Below are positions 8,883 to 17,306 of a stretch of DNA of 17,306 nucleotides, piece after piece. Source of the stretch: Phoronis ovalis (Eukaryota; Phoronida; Phoronidae); NCBI GenBank assembly GCA_028565635.1, contig JAOXYB010021203.1:1-17306 (forward strand). The letters are read 5' to 3'. Position 1 is the first letter of the stretch, and each line of letters opens with the position of its first letter. The position numbers and the translations under genes were made by a program. Under the pieces are notes generated by a model. It was not told the DNA's origin, did not search any database, and saw nothing but the letters and a program-made list of their open reading frames with translations.

Positions 8883-10572
8883 ATTATTTACTTTCTTAAT
8901 ATATATAAATGTACGCTAGGCCTATTAAAGAAATCATGCTAAAATAAATATTAAACATATGTTAAGAAATTAAACCCATTGAATTTATTTATTGAGGTAA
9001 TTACTATATCATCTCAGTTTCTGTGTTAAAATTCTGTGTGTTCTTTATGGACATTAAAGAATGGCTCACAAAAGAACAACTTAGTCTAAAAAATATGTGT
9101 GCATTTGGCCTATTTTGATTCAGTCATTACATTTTGGATTGATCCAGGTCATAATTATATCTGACCTGTACTTTGATTGCCCTATATTTATCATGCATCA
9201 AAAATAAGGCTAATTGGACAAAAAATGTACCAGTAAATGCGAAACAAGGGAAGAGTTATACGCACAACGAAAAATGTCAAAATTTCAGATCAGCATTTGA
9301 ACCAGTTTTCAAGGTCATTCAAAAATTCTACCTAGTTTAATAGACTGACTCGCCTATTGTTTCCATCACTCCACCTTCGAGTCATCCAGACAATGTTTTG
9401 TTTTCCCGGAAAGTAGCGCGACATGATGTACTAATTCAGAACCAAACATGGCCACCAGTAATCAAAGTAAAATTAAACCAAACCAGTCCCATACTTTAAT
9501 TAGTATTTACCTGTTTGTGTAAATAATTAATTACGGCATAGATATTTTGATTTTTTGCAAAACATTCAACTGGAGTGAGGCCTATTATGATACTAGAACC
9601 AAGTAATAAATTAAAATAACGTAAAATCACTGGAAAGATGTCTGAAAGTAGACTCTATAGACTCATAATAATATATACTCCTTTCTTTGACTAAATATAT
9701 TTAAGTCATAAAATATATTAAAAAGATAAACATGTTTTAGTATCAGCTTTCAGTGTTATAATACAAAAAATTGCTACTAGTGGTACATAATTGTTTATTA
9801 GTTAGTAGCAATATAGAATATAAATATTTAATAAATAACTTGAATTCATACAAAAATATAATAATTAATTGTAATAATTAAATTAACTTTTTGTTATTAT
9901 TTTAAAATAATGTATTATTTAATTTGAAATTGTATCAGAAACTGCTTATTTAATATTCCTATAATGATGAATAATTTTTACTAATTAATACGTAGACTTA
10001 GATTTAGAGACATGGTTTTATACTACTGTTGTTCTGTATAATTATGTAGTACGCAATAAAACGTTTGTTTGCTTAAGAAGAATTGAAATATTTTAGCATA
10101 TTAAATTTAAGAGAATCTGCAAATTTACAAAGTTCAAAAGACAAAAGAACTTTTTTTGTTTTGCCAAAATTATACTGAAAAAAATTTAACAGATAGATAT
10201 GGCGTAAGGCTTTTATAATTAGATGAACAATTTATATTAGTTTGTACATTTCTAATCAGCACGTATTTATTTAATATGTATATAATTCCCCTATCCACTT
10301 CCTGATTGACATTAAAGGCAAATACTAAATTTGGTGATATGTAATGATCCTCAAAATATTATTTCAGGAAATTCAAACATATAGTGAGATTGATTTTGAA
10401 ACCCTGCGAAACATTTAATTCAAGTTAGGTATAATTATTACTCACAGGAGCAAAATATATAAACTGCATAAAATAAAGACGTGGGACATATTTGGACAAA
10501 AAACTTAATCGGTTGATTTATTCCAAAGAACTACTAGCCCTAGTCTCAACAGTTATAATACACATATTACAG
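8883..10572. other. Upstream region of the TRIM gene, mostly AT-rich non-coding
   Basis: About 1.7 kb without a credible coding frame. From about 9640 to 10300 it is extremely AT-rich (runs of TAAT/ATTA). The only GC-richer patch is about 9370-9465, described separately. I see no inverted-repeat element here. Confidence 0.5.
9405..9465 (+). promoter_or_regulatory. Candidate promoter / first exon upstream of the TRIM gene
   Basis: A locally GC-richer patch contains CCCGGAAAGTAGCGCG. This includes an ETS-like GGAA core and CpGs that are rare elsewhere in the window. Forty bases downstream, AACATGGCCACC is a good Kozak-like start, followed by AATCAAAGTAAAATT, which could be a weak donor site (AAA|GTAAAA). 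A 5' exon here spliced to the acceptor at 10571 is possible, but this rests on short motifs only. Confidence 0.2.
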
Positions 10573-10586
10573 GTTAACTTGATAAC
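10571..10586 (+). promoter_or_regulatory. Possible 3' splice acceptor and short 5' UTR before the TRIM start
   Basis: CACATATTACAG ends 14 bases before the ATG and would serve as an acceptor, leaving a short UTR exon segment before the start codon. Its pyrimidine tract is weak. A 5' UTR intron ahead of a single coding exon is a common layout for TRIM genes. Without transcript data the transcript may equally well start just upstream without splicing. Confidence 0.3.
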
Positions 10587-12134
10587 ATGGCTACATCATC
10601 TGAAACAACACTAAAACTCAGGGATGTTGATGAAGAGCTACGGTGCCCAATATGTCTGCAGCGTTTCACCGACCCACGAACCCTGCCATGCAGCCACACC
10701 TTTTGCCACAATTGCTTGGATTTCCATATTACCAACAGTCCAGCTGCTGATTTTTTTCGTTGTCCTTCTTGTCGTGAGGCAACAAAAGCGCCATCTAATG
10801 GAGCTCAACAGTTTCAACGTAACATTCTTGCCAACAATATAATAGAAATGCTTGTCACTCAAGAGAACACAGTAAAATTATGTGACCTATGCGACGATTC
10901 TTCTAAAGCTATAAAAAGGTTCCTTGACTGCCCTGAGAACCTGTGTCAATTCCATGCGGAAGAACACGCTAAGCTGCGGATAACTAAGATTCACCTGGTG
11001 GTCCCTCTTAAAGAATTGCAACAAGGGAAATATGAAAAAGAAATTAGAGCTCGGCAAGTTGTACATTGCACTAAACATCCAGACGAGAAAGTGCGCTATT
11101 ACTGCACTGGCTGTAAGACACCAATCTGCATTGACTGTGTGAATATTGGAGATTGTCCACACACACCAGCACAGCGACAAAACTTGACTGCAGCTGGGGA
11201 ACAGGTTAAAGCTAAAATGAAGATATGTCTTGATGAACTACAAGCTAAAATGCAAGAAAAAGAACATGCCAAAAAAGCAGTGGGAAAGTCAGACAATAGA
11301 GCAGCAGCCTCACAAGATGTAGCTAAACAGCATGTAGAGGAATGGTGTAATAAACTGTGCAGAACCATTAGTGAATCTAAAAATCAGTATATTGCAGCCA
11401 TTAATGAGAATATGAGACGCAAGCGCTGTGCCTCAGAAACATTAATAAATAGTATAGATGACGACTTGAAAAGATTGAAGAAAGCTGAAAAACAGACTCT
11501 GGTAGTTTGTAACTATGGTAACCCTTCTGAACTTATAATGAGTCAGCACACTATCCTCACACAACAACAAAAACTGGAGAAAGAAGTGTTAAAAAGAGAT
11601 TCGCCCCCTGCGTTCACTGTATCGTTTGTGGCAAGTCAACGTTTCATGCAGATATTAAAGCAACCCAGCATGTTGTTTGGGGATGTTATCGAAACAACTC
11701 TTGTAAAAGAGTTTGATACCAAGTTACTAGAAGATAAAGAAAACCCACAAATCACTGGAATAGCTGTACACAAAAATAACGAGATTACTGCTACAGACAG
11801 CAGAAACAACAAGCTAAAAATATTTTCTGGTGATGGAAACTTCAAAACCATATTCACAGGTAATATAACACACAGATTTGGTTATGCCACTGGTATCACA
11901 CTGTTACCATCAGGTGACATGCTCGTATGTGACTATGTTAAAAAAAGTGTAGTTGAAGTAAATGCGAGAAGAGATGTAACGAGAATTTACCAAGTTGACA
12001 AGAGTGCTTTTACAGTTGCTATGCATGGTGTTGATCAATTAGTGTTTACTCACAAGAATGGTGAGGTACACAGTCTGACAGTCTGGGATACAAACACGTA
12101 CCAGCAGTGTTGTACTGGAGGTGACAAAGAATGA
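10587..12134 (+). CDS. TRIM-NHL E3 ubiquitin ligase-like protein, main frame (RING, B-boxes, coiled coil, first NHL blades)
   Basis: This 515-codon frame encodes most of a TRIM protein of the TRIM2/3/32/71-like RBCC-NHL class. A C3HC4 RING finger is visible as C20, C23, C35, H37, C40, C43, C59 and C62 (starting CPICLQRF). A degenerate first B-box follows (C99, C102, C115, C120, H123, H127), then a second B-box (C161, H164, C173, C176, C181, C184, C190, H192). A charged, helical coiled-coil region spans about 197-335. Three NHL-type blades begin near residues 389 (ITGIAVHKNN), 431 (FGYATGITLLPSGDM) and 474. Such proteins act in the cytoplasm as RING ubiquitin ligases, with the NHL propeller binding protein or RNA targets; the substrate cannot be inferred. 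The start AACATGG has A at -3 and G at +4, and the RING begins 20 residues in, as usual. The frame ends at TGA 12132-12134, in the middle of the propeller, while the remaining blades continue in the next frame. The coding sequence has no intron. Short frames on either strand within it are shadows. Confidence 0.93.
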   Translation: MATSSETTLKLRDVDEELRCPICLQRFTDPRTLPCSHTFCHNCLDFHITNSPAADFFRCPSCREATKAPSNGAQQFQRNILANNIIEMLVTQENTVKLCDLCDDSSKAIKRFLDCPENLCQFHAEEHAKLRITKIHLVVPLKELQQGKYEKEIRARQVVHCTKHPDEKVRYYCTGCKTPICIDCVNIGDCPHTPAQRQNLTAAGEQVKAKMKICLDELQAKMQEKEHAKKAVGKSDNRAAASQDVAKQHVEEWCNKLCRTISESKNQYIAAINENMRRKRCASETLINSIDDDLKRLKKAEKQTLVVCNYGNPSELIMSQHTILTQQQKLEKEVLKRDSPPAFTVSFVASQRFMQILKQPSMLFGDVIETTLVKEFDTKLLEDKENPQITGIAVHKNNEITATDSRNNKLKIFSGDGNFKTIFTGNITHRFGYATGITLLPSGDMLVCDYVKKSVVEVNARRDVTRIYQVDKSAFTVAMHGVDQLVFTHKNGEVHSLTVWDTNTYQQCCTGGDKE

Positions 12135-12531
12135 GAAAGGTGATAACTTGTTTCAGAACCCTCAGCACATAACAGTCAATACCAAAGGACATATAATAGT
12201 AACTGACAGTGGAGCATCTAAGAACTCTCTGTTTATATTCGATAAGAAAGGCGCTATATTGCGTGATTACAACCCTACCAATGACAAAAAAAAACTGCGC
12301 TATCCCAGTGGTGTATGTGTTGATGACAACAATAATATTTATGTGGCTGACCGAGGCAATTCCCGGATCATTCAGCTGACACCTGATGGTAGGTTCACAA
12401 GAGTTGTTATTAGTCGTGATAATAATCTTGAAGCACCATACATGTTAACCTTGGACAACAAGGGAACTCTGGTGGTCAGTGAGCTCAAAACTGGTAAAAT
12501 CAAAGTGTTCAAAGTGATGAAAGTGATGTGA
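12121..12531 (+). CDS. C-terminal NHL blades of the same TRIM protein, shifted by one base
   Basis: This frame continues the upstream TRIM propeller with three more NHL blades: FQNPQHITVNTKG...IIVTDSG, then LRYPSGVCVDDNNNIYVADR, then LEAPYMLTLDNKG...LVVSELKTG. With the three blades upstream this makes the usual six-bladed propeller and a total of about 648 residues, normal for the family. It has no start of its own: the first codon in the open stretch is GTG, and the first in-frame ATG falls late, inside the last blade. The reading frames overlap between the TGA of frame 1 at 12076-12078 and the TGA that ends the main frame at 12132-12134, so the shift lies in that interval. Skipping the single T at 12132 joins GGDKE to EKGDN smoothly. 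Likely causes are a natural one-base insertion (pseudogene or allele) or a sequencing/assembly error. The rest of the frame is intact, which suggests that any lesion is recent. Confidence 0.9.
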   Translation: MTKNEKGDNLFQNPQHITVNTKGHIIVTDSGASKNSLFIFDKKGAILRDYNPTNDKKKLRYPSGVCVDDNNNIYVADRGNSRIIQLTPDGRFTRVVISRDNNLEAPYMLTLDNKGTLVVSELKTGKIKVFKVMKVM

Positions 12532-13017
12532 ATCAGAAAGAAAATGATAACTTTATGAAATCACAAAAAACTTGAAAACTAGTACAGCGAGTACAAAATA
12601 CATATAGACGCATTTATGAATATTGTATCAAGTGGTACAAGTCACAGCAGACAAACACCTGTTACTTCCTGCACTTTTGAAAGGAACTTCATACAACTTG
12701 TCCACCTTGCATTCACTGTGTAATATATAGCATGATAACACTTACTGGTAGTGTGTATTTAATAAAAAAAGGATTTAATAGAATTGCAGCACAGTGAAAT
12801 CCAGACATATATAACAATGTAAAACTTATTGTAACGATGAAGCTTCAGAACGTTCATTCTTCTGTAATGTTCATCAGTTGTAATTATCAAAAATTAAATC
12901 TGAGCATATAAAATTTTATAGATATAGCATTTTGCACTGGGTTGAGGTATTTTGGATTATTAGATGTTAGTTGATATATAGTTGTATAATATTATAAAAT
13001 TAGATCATTTTTCTTAA
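12532..13017 (+). other. Probable TRIM 3' UTR and downstream flank
   Basis: Non-coding sequence between the TRIM stop and the next MITE. The first AATAAA on the + strand is at 12761-12766, about 230 bases past the stop. The remainder is AT-rich with no feature seen. Confidence 0.5.
12761..12766 (+). terminator. Candidate polyadenylation signal for the TRIM gene
   Basis: A canonical AATAAA lies about 230 nt downstream of the stop codon, a normal 3' UTR distance. It is followed by an A-run and moderately G/T-containing sequence. Hexamers of this type arise easily by chance in AT-rich DNA. Confidence 0.45.
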
Positions 13018-13441
13018 AGTTGGGGTCCCAGAATCTTTGGCTAAAATGTCCAAAAATGATGTTCCAAAATGTTTTTACTAATCAATCTTCTATAACTGAA
13101 GTTCACTAAATCATATTTTTTCCATAAAATATGAGCCTGTGTAAGACAAAATAGCAGTACCAACTAGCAAGAACAACAAATTTCTTCACCAGATGACACA
13201 TTCTTTCCTGAAAATTGTACCTTTGCTCCCATGTTTCTTAGTTCCCATTTTCGCTAATAGATGGCGAATTTTGGTGGATCCGCAAAAACTCCACATTTTC
13301 ACCAATTACTCAGCTAATACAGCGAACTTTTAGAAAATATTTTGGTAGGTATGTTAGAACTTAGTTTTGAGTGAAATGACACCAACTTGAAATGTTGGGC
13401 ATATATTCAGCGATTGAGCAAAAGATTCTGGGACCCCAACT
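13018..13441. mobile_element. 424-bp MITE with 21-bp perfect terminal inverted repeats and TTAA target
   Basis: The left tip reads AGTTGGGGTCCCAGAATCTT (plus one more T). The right tip on the other strand is identical for 21 bases, and pairing resumes at GCT after one mismatch. TTAA flanks it at 13014-13017 and 13442-13445. A TTAA target with tips starting AG fits the Kolobok superfamily, and piggyBac also uses TTAA; because the tips are themselves AT-rich next to the target, a TA duplication cannot be excluded. The interior has no coding frame, so it is non-autonomous. It lies about 490 bases past the TRIM stop. Confidence 0.85.
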
Positions 13442-13914
13442 TTAAATACTATGATTGCATTGTTTATATTCCACTTGAACAATGTTTCAATTATTGTAGA
13501 CTTGTAATCAAATTATGTATTTTTTGTAACATACTATACTGTTTTATAAGCTAAGGATATAAGACACATTAATTCCAGCTGTATATATCTTACAGGGTGA
13601 TTACACACAATAAGTATTTAATACGTGTTTTTCAAACTACAATAGTATACTTGTCACTTCAAGTAGTTAAACAGTAATTGTGGTATCCTGGATAATGTGT
13701 CAGTTCATTTCTATCTACTGGAAACATGAATGTAAATATCTTCATCCTCTGCTCCACCTCCTTAATTTCTTTGCAGTGTTATTCAGTCTAAAAGTTGGGG
13801 ACACCCACACTAATATTTTGTGTTTATCATATTTTTTAAGTGTTTGACATAATTAGTGTATTATAACATAAAGTTAACTGTATATGTAGACACATGTTAC
13901 TGTAGTTCAATAAA
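13442..13914. other. Unassigned non-coding stretch
   Basis: AT-rich DNA between the MITE and the last exon-like block of the - strand gene remnant. If that remnant was transcribed, its 3' UTR would fall here, but I see no clear AATAAA on the - strand. Confidence 0.4.
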
Positions 13915-14035
13915 TCAGGCAAAAATAAAATGAATTCTATAGTTGTCTGTTTTGTTATAAACAATATTACAGTCAATGCAGATGTTGGGATACTTCTCCT
14001 GTTGTCACAATTCTTTCAAAGCCTGACACGAAACC
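13915..14035 (-). pseudogene. Exon-like block 4 (terminal) of the - strand gene remnant
   Basis: A very strong acceptor (TTTCCTTTCTCTTTGCAG) opens it. Joined in phase to block 3 it reads VSCQALKEL, a TGA, then QQEKYPNICIDC and onward to a terminal TGA at 13915-13917. A + strand frame at 13930-14139 overlaps it and has no recognisable content. Confidence 0.4.
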
Positions 14036-14812
14036 CTGCAAAGAGAAAGGAAATCAATATAATCACTATCCAATGTACAAATTCACCAAAAGCTATGACA
14101 GATGTACTAACCAAAAATTGTAATAGCGGATACAGCTGAAATAACAATGAGTTTTATGATATAATTTTGAATTATAAAACATGACTGTCTTGTGTTTAAA
14201 AATGTATGAGTTTATTAAAAGGTGTTCTATTTTCATGTTTAAATTAATTATAAGCAAAGGCTCATTTTTTAATATCCAAACTTAAAATTTCCTTTATTGA
14301 TTGACTTGTGTAAAATAATATATTGAGCATCCTGCCCGGAGTTGGTGAAATATGAAATTACATGAAAATTAGTTTTGAAACATACTGTGGTATTAAAAGC
14401 ATGAGATATACCAGTAGTAATCCAGTATCAGAGACCGACGTAACTAACACTTTTATCACTACTATAACTATTTCTTGCAGCTGTCCGTGTTGCTATCAAG
14501 TTTACTGGCAACAAGAAACAGATCATTCAAATGAAGATCACTTTGGTGACATCAATTTAAAATTGTTCCATTGAATGAGACACAACCAAACTCCCAGAAG
14601 GAGTAATACTAGTAAACTCTTTCTACTCAAATATTGAGTCATAAAGAATCATTGCTATCATTGGTAACAAATGCTCAGCATCTCATAATTTCAGTTTTTT
14701 CTAACAGTTGCCATCATGATGGTATGGCAAGTAAAAGCACGATTTTTATTTCTTTGTATTAAAAAGTTTCCCTGTGACAGACAGACATATTTGTTTTAAC
14801 TGCTATCTTTAC
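14036..14812. other. Intron-like stretch between blocks 3 and 4
   Basis: Mostly AT-rich non-coding DNA. At 14481-14560 on the + strand, an acceptor-like TTTCTTGCAG is followed by 25 clean codons (VRVAIKFTGNKKQIIQMK...) and a TAA. An overlapping - strand reading is also open, so I leave both unassigned. Confidence 0.35.
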
Positions 14813-14999
14813 CTGTCTTCTGTCACGACTACTGGTTCATGACATTGTTGAATTGTTACTTGATGTGTTTCAAGTTTTCTCCCCTGGCAAGCATTCTACG
14901 CTTGTTGTCTGGCAGTTTTGTTCAGACTTTTCTGCACAGAACTTGTAAAAAACTGGATGAAACTGTAACTGACTAATTGTCTGGAATTAACTGCGAAAC
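14813..14999 (-). pseudogene. Exon-like block 3 of the - strand gene remnant
   Basis: A strong acceptor (GTGTTTTCTTCCTGCAG) opens it and a strong donor (GACAG|GTAAAG) closes it. The frame enters with one base borrowed and leaves with two. One TAG lies at codon 34. The part after the stop contains CQGRKLETHQVTIQQCHEP. Confidence 0.4.
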
Positions 15000-15786
15000 C
15001 TGCAGGAAGAAAACACTTAAAGGAGTCAACATTTTCAGTGTCTTGCAAAGGACTTTTAGAATAATAGCTGGCCGCTAACATTAACTATGAGCCATTGCAG
15101 CATACTATTAGTCAATCAAAGACGGCTTCATATAAAGTCATATCTGATTTTTCCCACGATTTAATGATATTTTTTGGCAAAAGTTATATTAATTGCTACT
15201 TAATTATAAATTTATAAATGGAAACCATAAACAAATGCAAAACAAATTATTCTTGACTGCAGTCTGCTGTGAGTAAAATGTGATGCATGTTCATAAAACG
15301 GTAAAATTAAAACTATAAACACCTTTTAGCAAAGGCAAGGTTAATTGCACATACGAATACTTTGGTGAAATGGTTATTTGATACTGGAATTCTTTGAAGG
15401 TGTGCAGTGTGCTAAGGCAAGGGAATGTTAAAGAAAGCATACTAAGATATTGTTTTAAAATAGTGTTTATTTAATAATCTTTATTAAAAGGATTGCTTGC
15501 AACAGTACAATATATAAATTGGCACATCTAGAGAGACGTGTAGTCGTTTAGCGTTTGTAGGAGAGAAAATTTTATTACAGTTACACTATATTAAATTGTA
15601 GTGTGAGTTTTGATACAAAAGCTAACATTTTATAATACAATTGTTAACAAATAAAAAAAACAGTTAAGAAACATGGTAGTGTGGTCACTACTAGAATTTA
15701 AATAGGCTTTGTCTTTTATCCAACTTGTACGTTACTGGTTTTTAAGCACACATGTTTCAATGTATTTTATAGTTCTCTGACTTTAC
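15000..15786. other. Intron-like stretch between blocks 2 and 3
   Basis: AT-rich DNA without a credible exon. Since blocks 2 and 3 do not match in codon phase, a further exon could have existed here but I could not recognise it. Confidence 0.35.
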
Positions 15787-16149
15787 TTCTGTTGCAGAAA
15801 TAATTCTGGTTATTGTGTCCTGTTTAGTTTGTATGATAACCACCAGGTTATCCAGAGACAGCTGATCAAGAGTATCAGCTGTCAATTGTATTCCCTGGTG
15901 GTTGCCCAGTTCTATTATTTGCTTCAAAAAATATTTAATAGTTCAACTTTTACAGATCTTTCAGTATTTCTTTCGCTGTACACGGACATATTCCTGAATA
16001 TGTTACAATTCTTTTGTGCACGATGCATGTTTCATGTTCACTGTCAATTTTAAAACCCACTTTCTGGTCTCTCCTTGTGTCAGTGTCTTCAGATTCAGAT
16101 TTTTGTCGATGTCTTCAGTACTTACTATGGTAGCATCCTCTTGGATAAT
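15787..16149 (-). pseudogene. Exon-like block 2 of the - strand gene remnant
   Basis: The acceptor is CTTACATTTCACAG and the donor is GAA|GTAAAG. The 121 codons run in one frame with stops at codons 49 (TAA), 63 (TGA) and 69 (TGA). Forty-eight clean codons precede the first stop and fifty-two follow the last. The + strand frame at 15829-16053 (74 codons) overlaps it but is hydrophobic and lacks any recognisable feature, so I consider it a shadow. An internal ATA|GTAAGT could act as an alternative donor. Confidence 0.38.
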
Positions 16150-16381
16150 CTGTGAAATGTAAGTTTCGTGTGGATTTTTGGAATTATATTTGTGAGAAGA
16201 TTGCTTATTGATGAAATGTAGCTGTAGCCATTTTTAGATTCATGCTTCATCTGCATTCTGCCATATGTATCTACATGTGTTATGCTTTCATTTGTTATTG
16301 TTTTCATTTACTGGAATTTAGGATGCATGTTATATAATAGTACTCACAGAAACATCAAATAGAAGTAATTTTTTGTCTCAC

Positions 16382-16578
16382 CACAATATTTGACTGCAGT
16401 TGTCTGCAAATAGCAGGCATCTCTGTGAGTTGCTGCTGCAACACTTGTAACTTTTATAGTTCCGTATCTTGTGGCCGGCCGCCAAGGTAGCCTAAAGCAA
16501 CCAGAGTTGCTATATGTCTTTCAGCCTATTTTTTCGCCACATAATGCTGTTTTGACCAACATGTTGTAGGGTTTTTAT
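16382..16578 (-). pseudogene. Exon-like block 1 of the - strand gene remnant
   Basis: It is preceded by a very strong acceptor (a long T-run ending TTTTTTCAG) and ends at a GTG|GTGAGA donor. It offers 65 codons with TAG at codon 17 and TAA at codon 41. The part after the second stop is Q/L-rich and would form an amphipathic helix. GC content is clearly higher than in the flanking AT-rich DNA, including the only GGCGGCCGGCC run in the window. Confidence 0.4.
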
Positions 16579-17013
16579 CTGAAAAAATAAAAAAAAATTA
16601 AAATTAATTATGCTACCTCATTTTTCCTTAAAGAATACGATTATAGTTCAACAAAATTCTTGGCAACAGAGCTTTAATATTTTTCTGAAATTGTGATATA
16701 TAAAAAAAATTATATTGGTAATAAACTATATTTGTAAAAATAAGACAAAGATATTGAGAAGGTGGGATTTGACTTAAATAATATTATTGTTATCAGCTGG
16801 GCATTTGCAAATATGTTAACTTTTGTTACATATACAAGACAAAAATTTAATGACTGACATTTGGAGTTCAAAATAAATTTTGTAAAAAGTAGTGTGAGAT
16901 AGTTTACTCAAAACATCTGCTTTATAAGTTAACTTATATTAATTACAGTATTGTATTAGTGATAAGCAATGAGCACAGAATTGAGGCCTCACTTGGACAA
17001 AAATGTTAAGAGA
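16579..17013. other. Unassigned AT-rich stretch
   Basis: Apart from the pyrimidine tract of the acceptor at 16579 (on the - strand), I see no exon, RNA gene or repeat. The last eight bases, TTAAGAGA (17006-17013), would be the target duplication of the next element. Confidence 0.45.
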
Positions 17014-17306
17014 CAGTGGCGGATCCAGGATTTTCCTGAAGGGGGCGTGAAAAAAAGGCATTTGGGCGAAGCAAAACTAGGGGGTCTGGCATGCCCCCCG
17101 GAAATTTTTTTAACATTGGTGCGTTTTCCTGCAATCTGGTGCATTTAGAGACTCTTTTTCCATGACACTCTACGCTCCTTTTTATACATTTAAACGTAAA
17201 TTATTATTGATAAGACTAATTAATTTAGAGAAAAAAAATCACAAATTTATCCAAGAGGGACTGAGGTCAGTCTACATCTTTCTGTCATTTCTGTAATGTA
17301 ATCGGT
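17014..17306 (+). mobile_element. hAT-like transposon end, truncated by the window edge
   Basis: The block opens CAGTGGCGGATCCAGGATTT, continues through a GGGGGCGTG patch, and then reads GGGGGTCTGGCATGCCCCCC. CAGTGGCGGATCC is, to my knowledge, a common terminal sequence of hAT-family elements in invertebrates, and the G-rich then C-rich subterminal layout agrees. The other end and the second target duplication lie outside the window, so whether it is a MITE or carries a transposase is unknown. Confidence 0.65.

Larger units (their letters stand above)
13915..16578 (-). pseudogene. Candidate decayed multi-exon gene of unknown family, four exon-like blocks
   Basis: Reading the - strand, four GC-richer blocks have good splice signals: 16578-16382, 16149-15787, 14999-14813 and 14035-13915. 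The reading frames look protein-like, for example LVALGYLGGRPQDTEL and KLQVLQQQLTEMPAICRQLQ in the first, QLTADTLDQLSLDNLVVIIQ in the second, LETHQVTIQQCHEPVVVTED in the third and QQEKYPNICIDCNIVYNKTD in the fourth. Codon phase matches between blocks 1-2 and 3-4 but not 2-3, so an exon may be missing there. Seven internal stops interrupt the frames (two, three, one and one per block). I do not recognise the family. The stop density is below chance for this composition but frames were chosen by eye, so this is a moderate-confidence inference. Confidence 0.4.

Noticed and set aside
10638-11857. Several 70-100-codon frames opposite or within the TRIM gene
   Set aside because: Shadow frames of a strongly supported coding sequence; none has domain content.
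12121-12175. A short intron at GGAG|GTGACA with acceptors TTGTTTCAG (12156) or CACATAACAG (12175) that might explain the TRIM frame change
   Set aside because: Removing 36 bases does not change the frame. Removing 55 bases restores it but deletes the conserved FQNPQHIT start of an NHL blade. Both are shorter than usual animal introns.
14481-14560. + strand exon-like segment: TTTCTTGCAG acceptor, then 25 clean codons and TAA
   Set aside because: Too short to stand alone, no partner exon found upstream on the + strand, and an equally open - strand reading overlaps it.
15829-16053. 74-codon + strand frame beginning MYDNHQVIQRQL
   Set aside because: Hydrophobic chance composition and complementary to the better-supported - strand exon-like block 2.

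Overview
The window reads as nuclear DNA from an AT-rich metazoan genome. It holds one convincing gene, long non-coding stretches and several short inverted-repeat transposons. The gene is an intron-less TRIM protein of the RING / B-box / coiled-coil / NHL type. Large families of such single-exon TRIM-NHL genes, with dense MITE populations and low GC, are typical of aquatic invertebrates such as molluscs. The phylum is an inference; nothing here fixes a species.

Layout, left half. Two diverged copies of one repeat unit lie about 7 kb apart (about 338-1416 and 7183-8735). Each copy carries an insertion that the other lacks. Copy 1 holds a 377-bp insert (432-808). Copy 2 holds a 1000-bp element with roughly 310-340-bp inverted arms flanked by TTAA (7321-8320). 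Each copy therefore serves as the other's empty site. Both copies end in a block packed with CAGTT/AACTG motifs. Between them are a degenerate GTACTC-type inverted-repeat element (4415-4818), a possible hAT-like end (from 4886) and a clear hAT-type MITE with an exact 8-bp target duplication (5829-6159).

Right half. After an AT-rich stretch that may contain a promoter or 5' exon near 9400-9465, the TRIM gene runs from 10587 to 12531 on the + strand. One extra base at about 12132 breaks its reading frame inside the NHL propeller. A poly(A) signal (12761) and a TTAA-flanked MITE (13018-13441) follow. On the - strand, from 16578 down to 13915, four exon-like blocks with good splice signals and protein-like reading frames look like the remains of an unidentified spliced gene. 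It has seven internal stop codons, all of kinds that single C-to-T changes could create. The window ends inside a hAT-like transposon that starts at 17014.

No tRNA, rRNA or CRISPR was found. No operon-like relation between genes exists: the TRIM gene and the decayed - strand gene converge and show no functional link.
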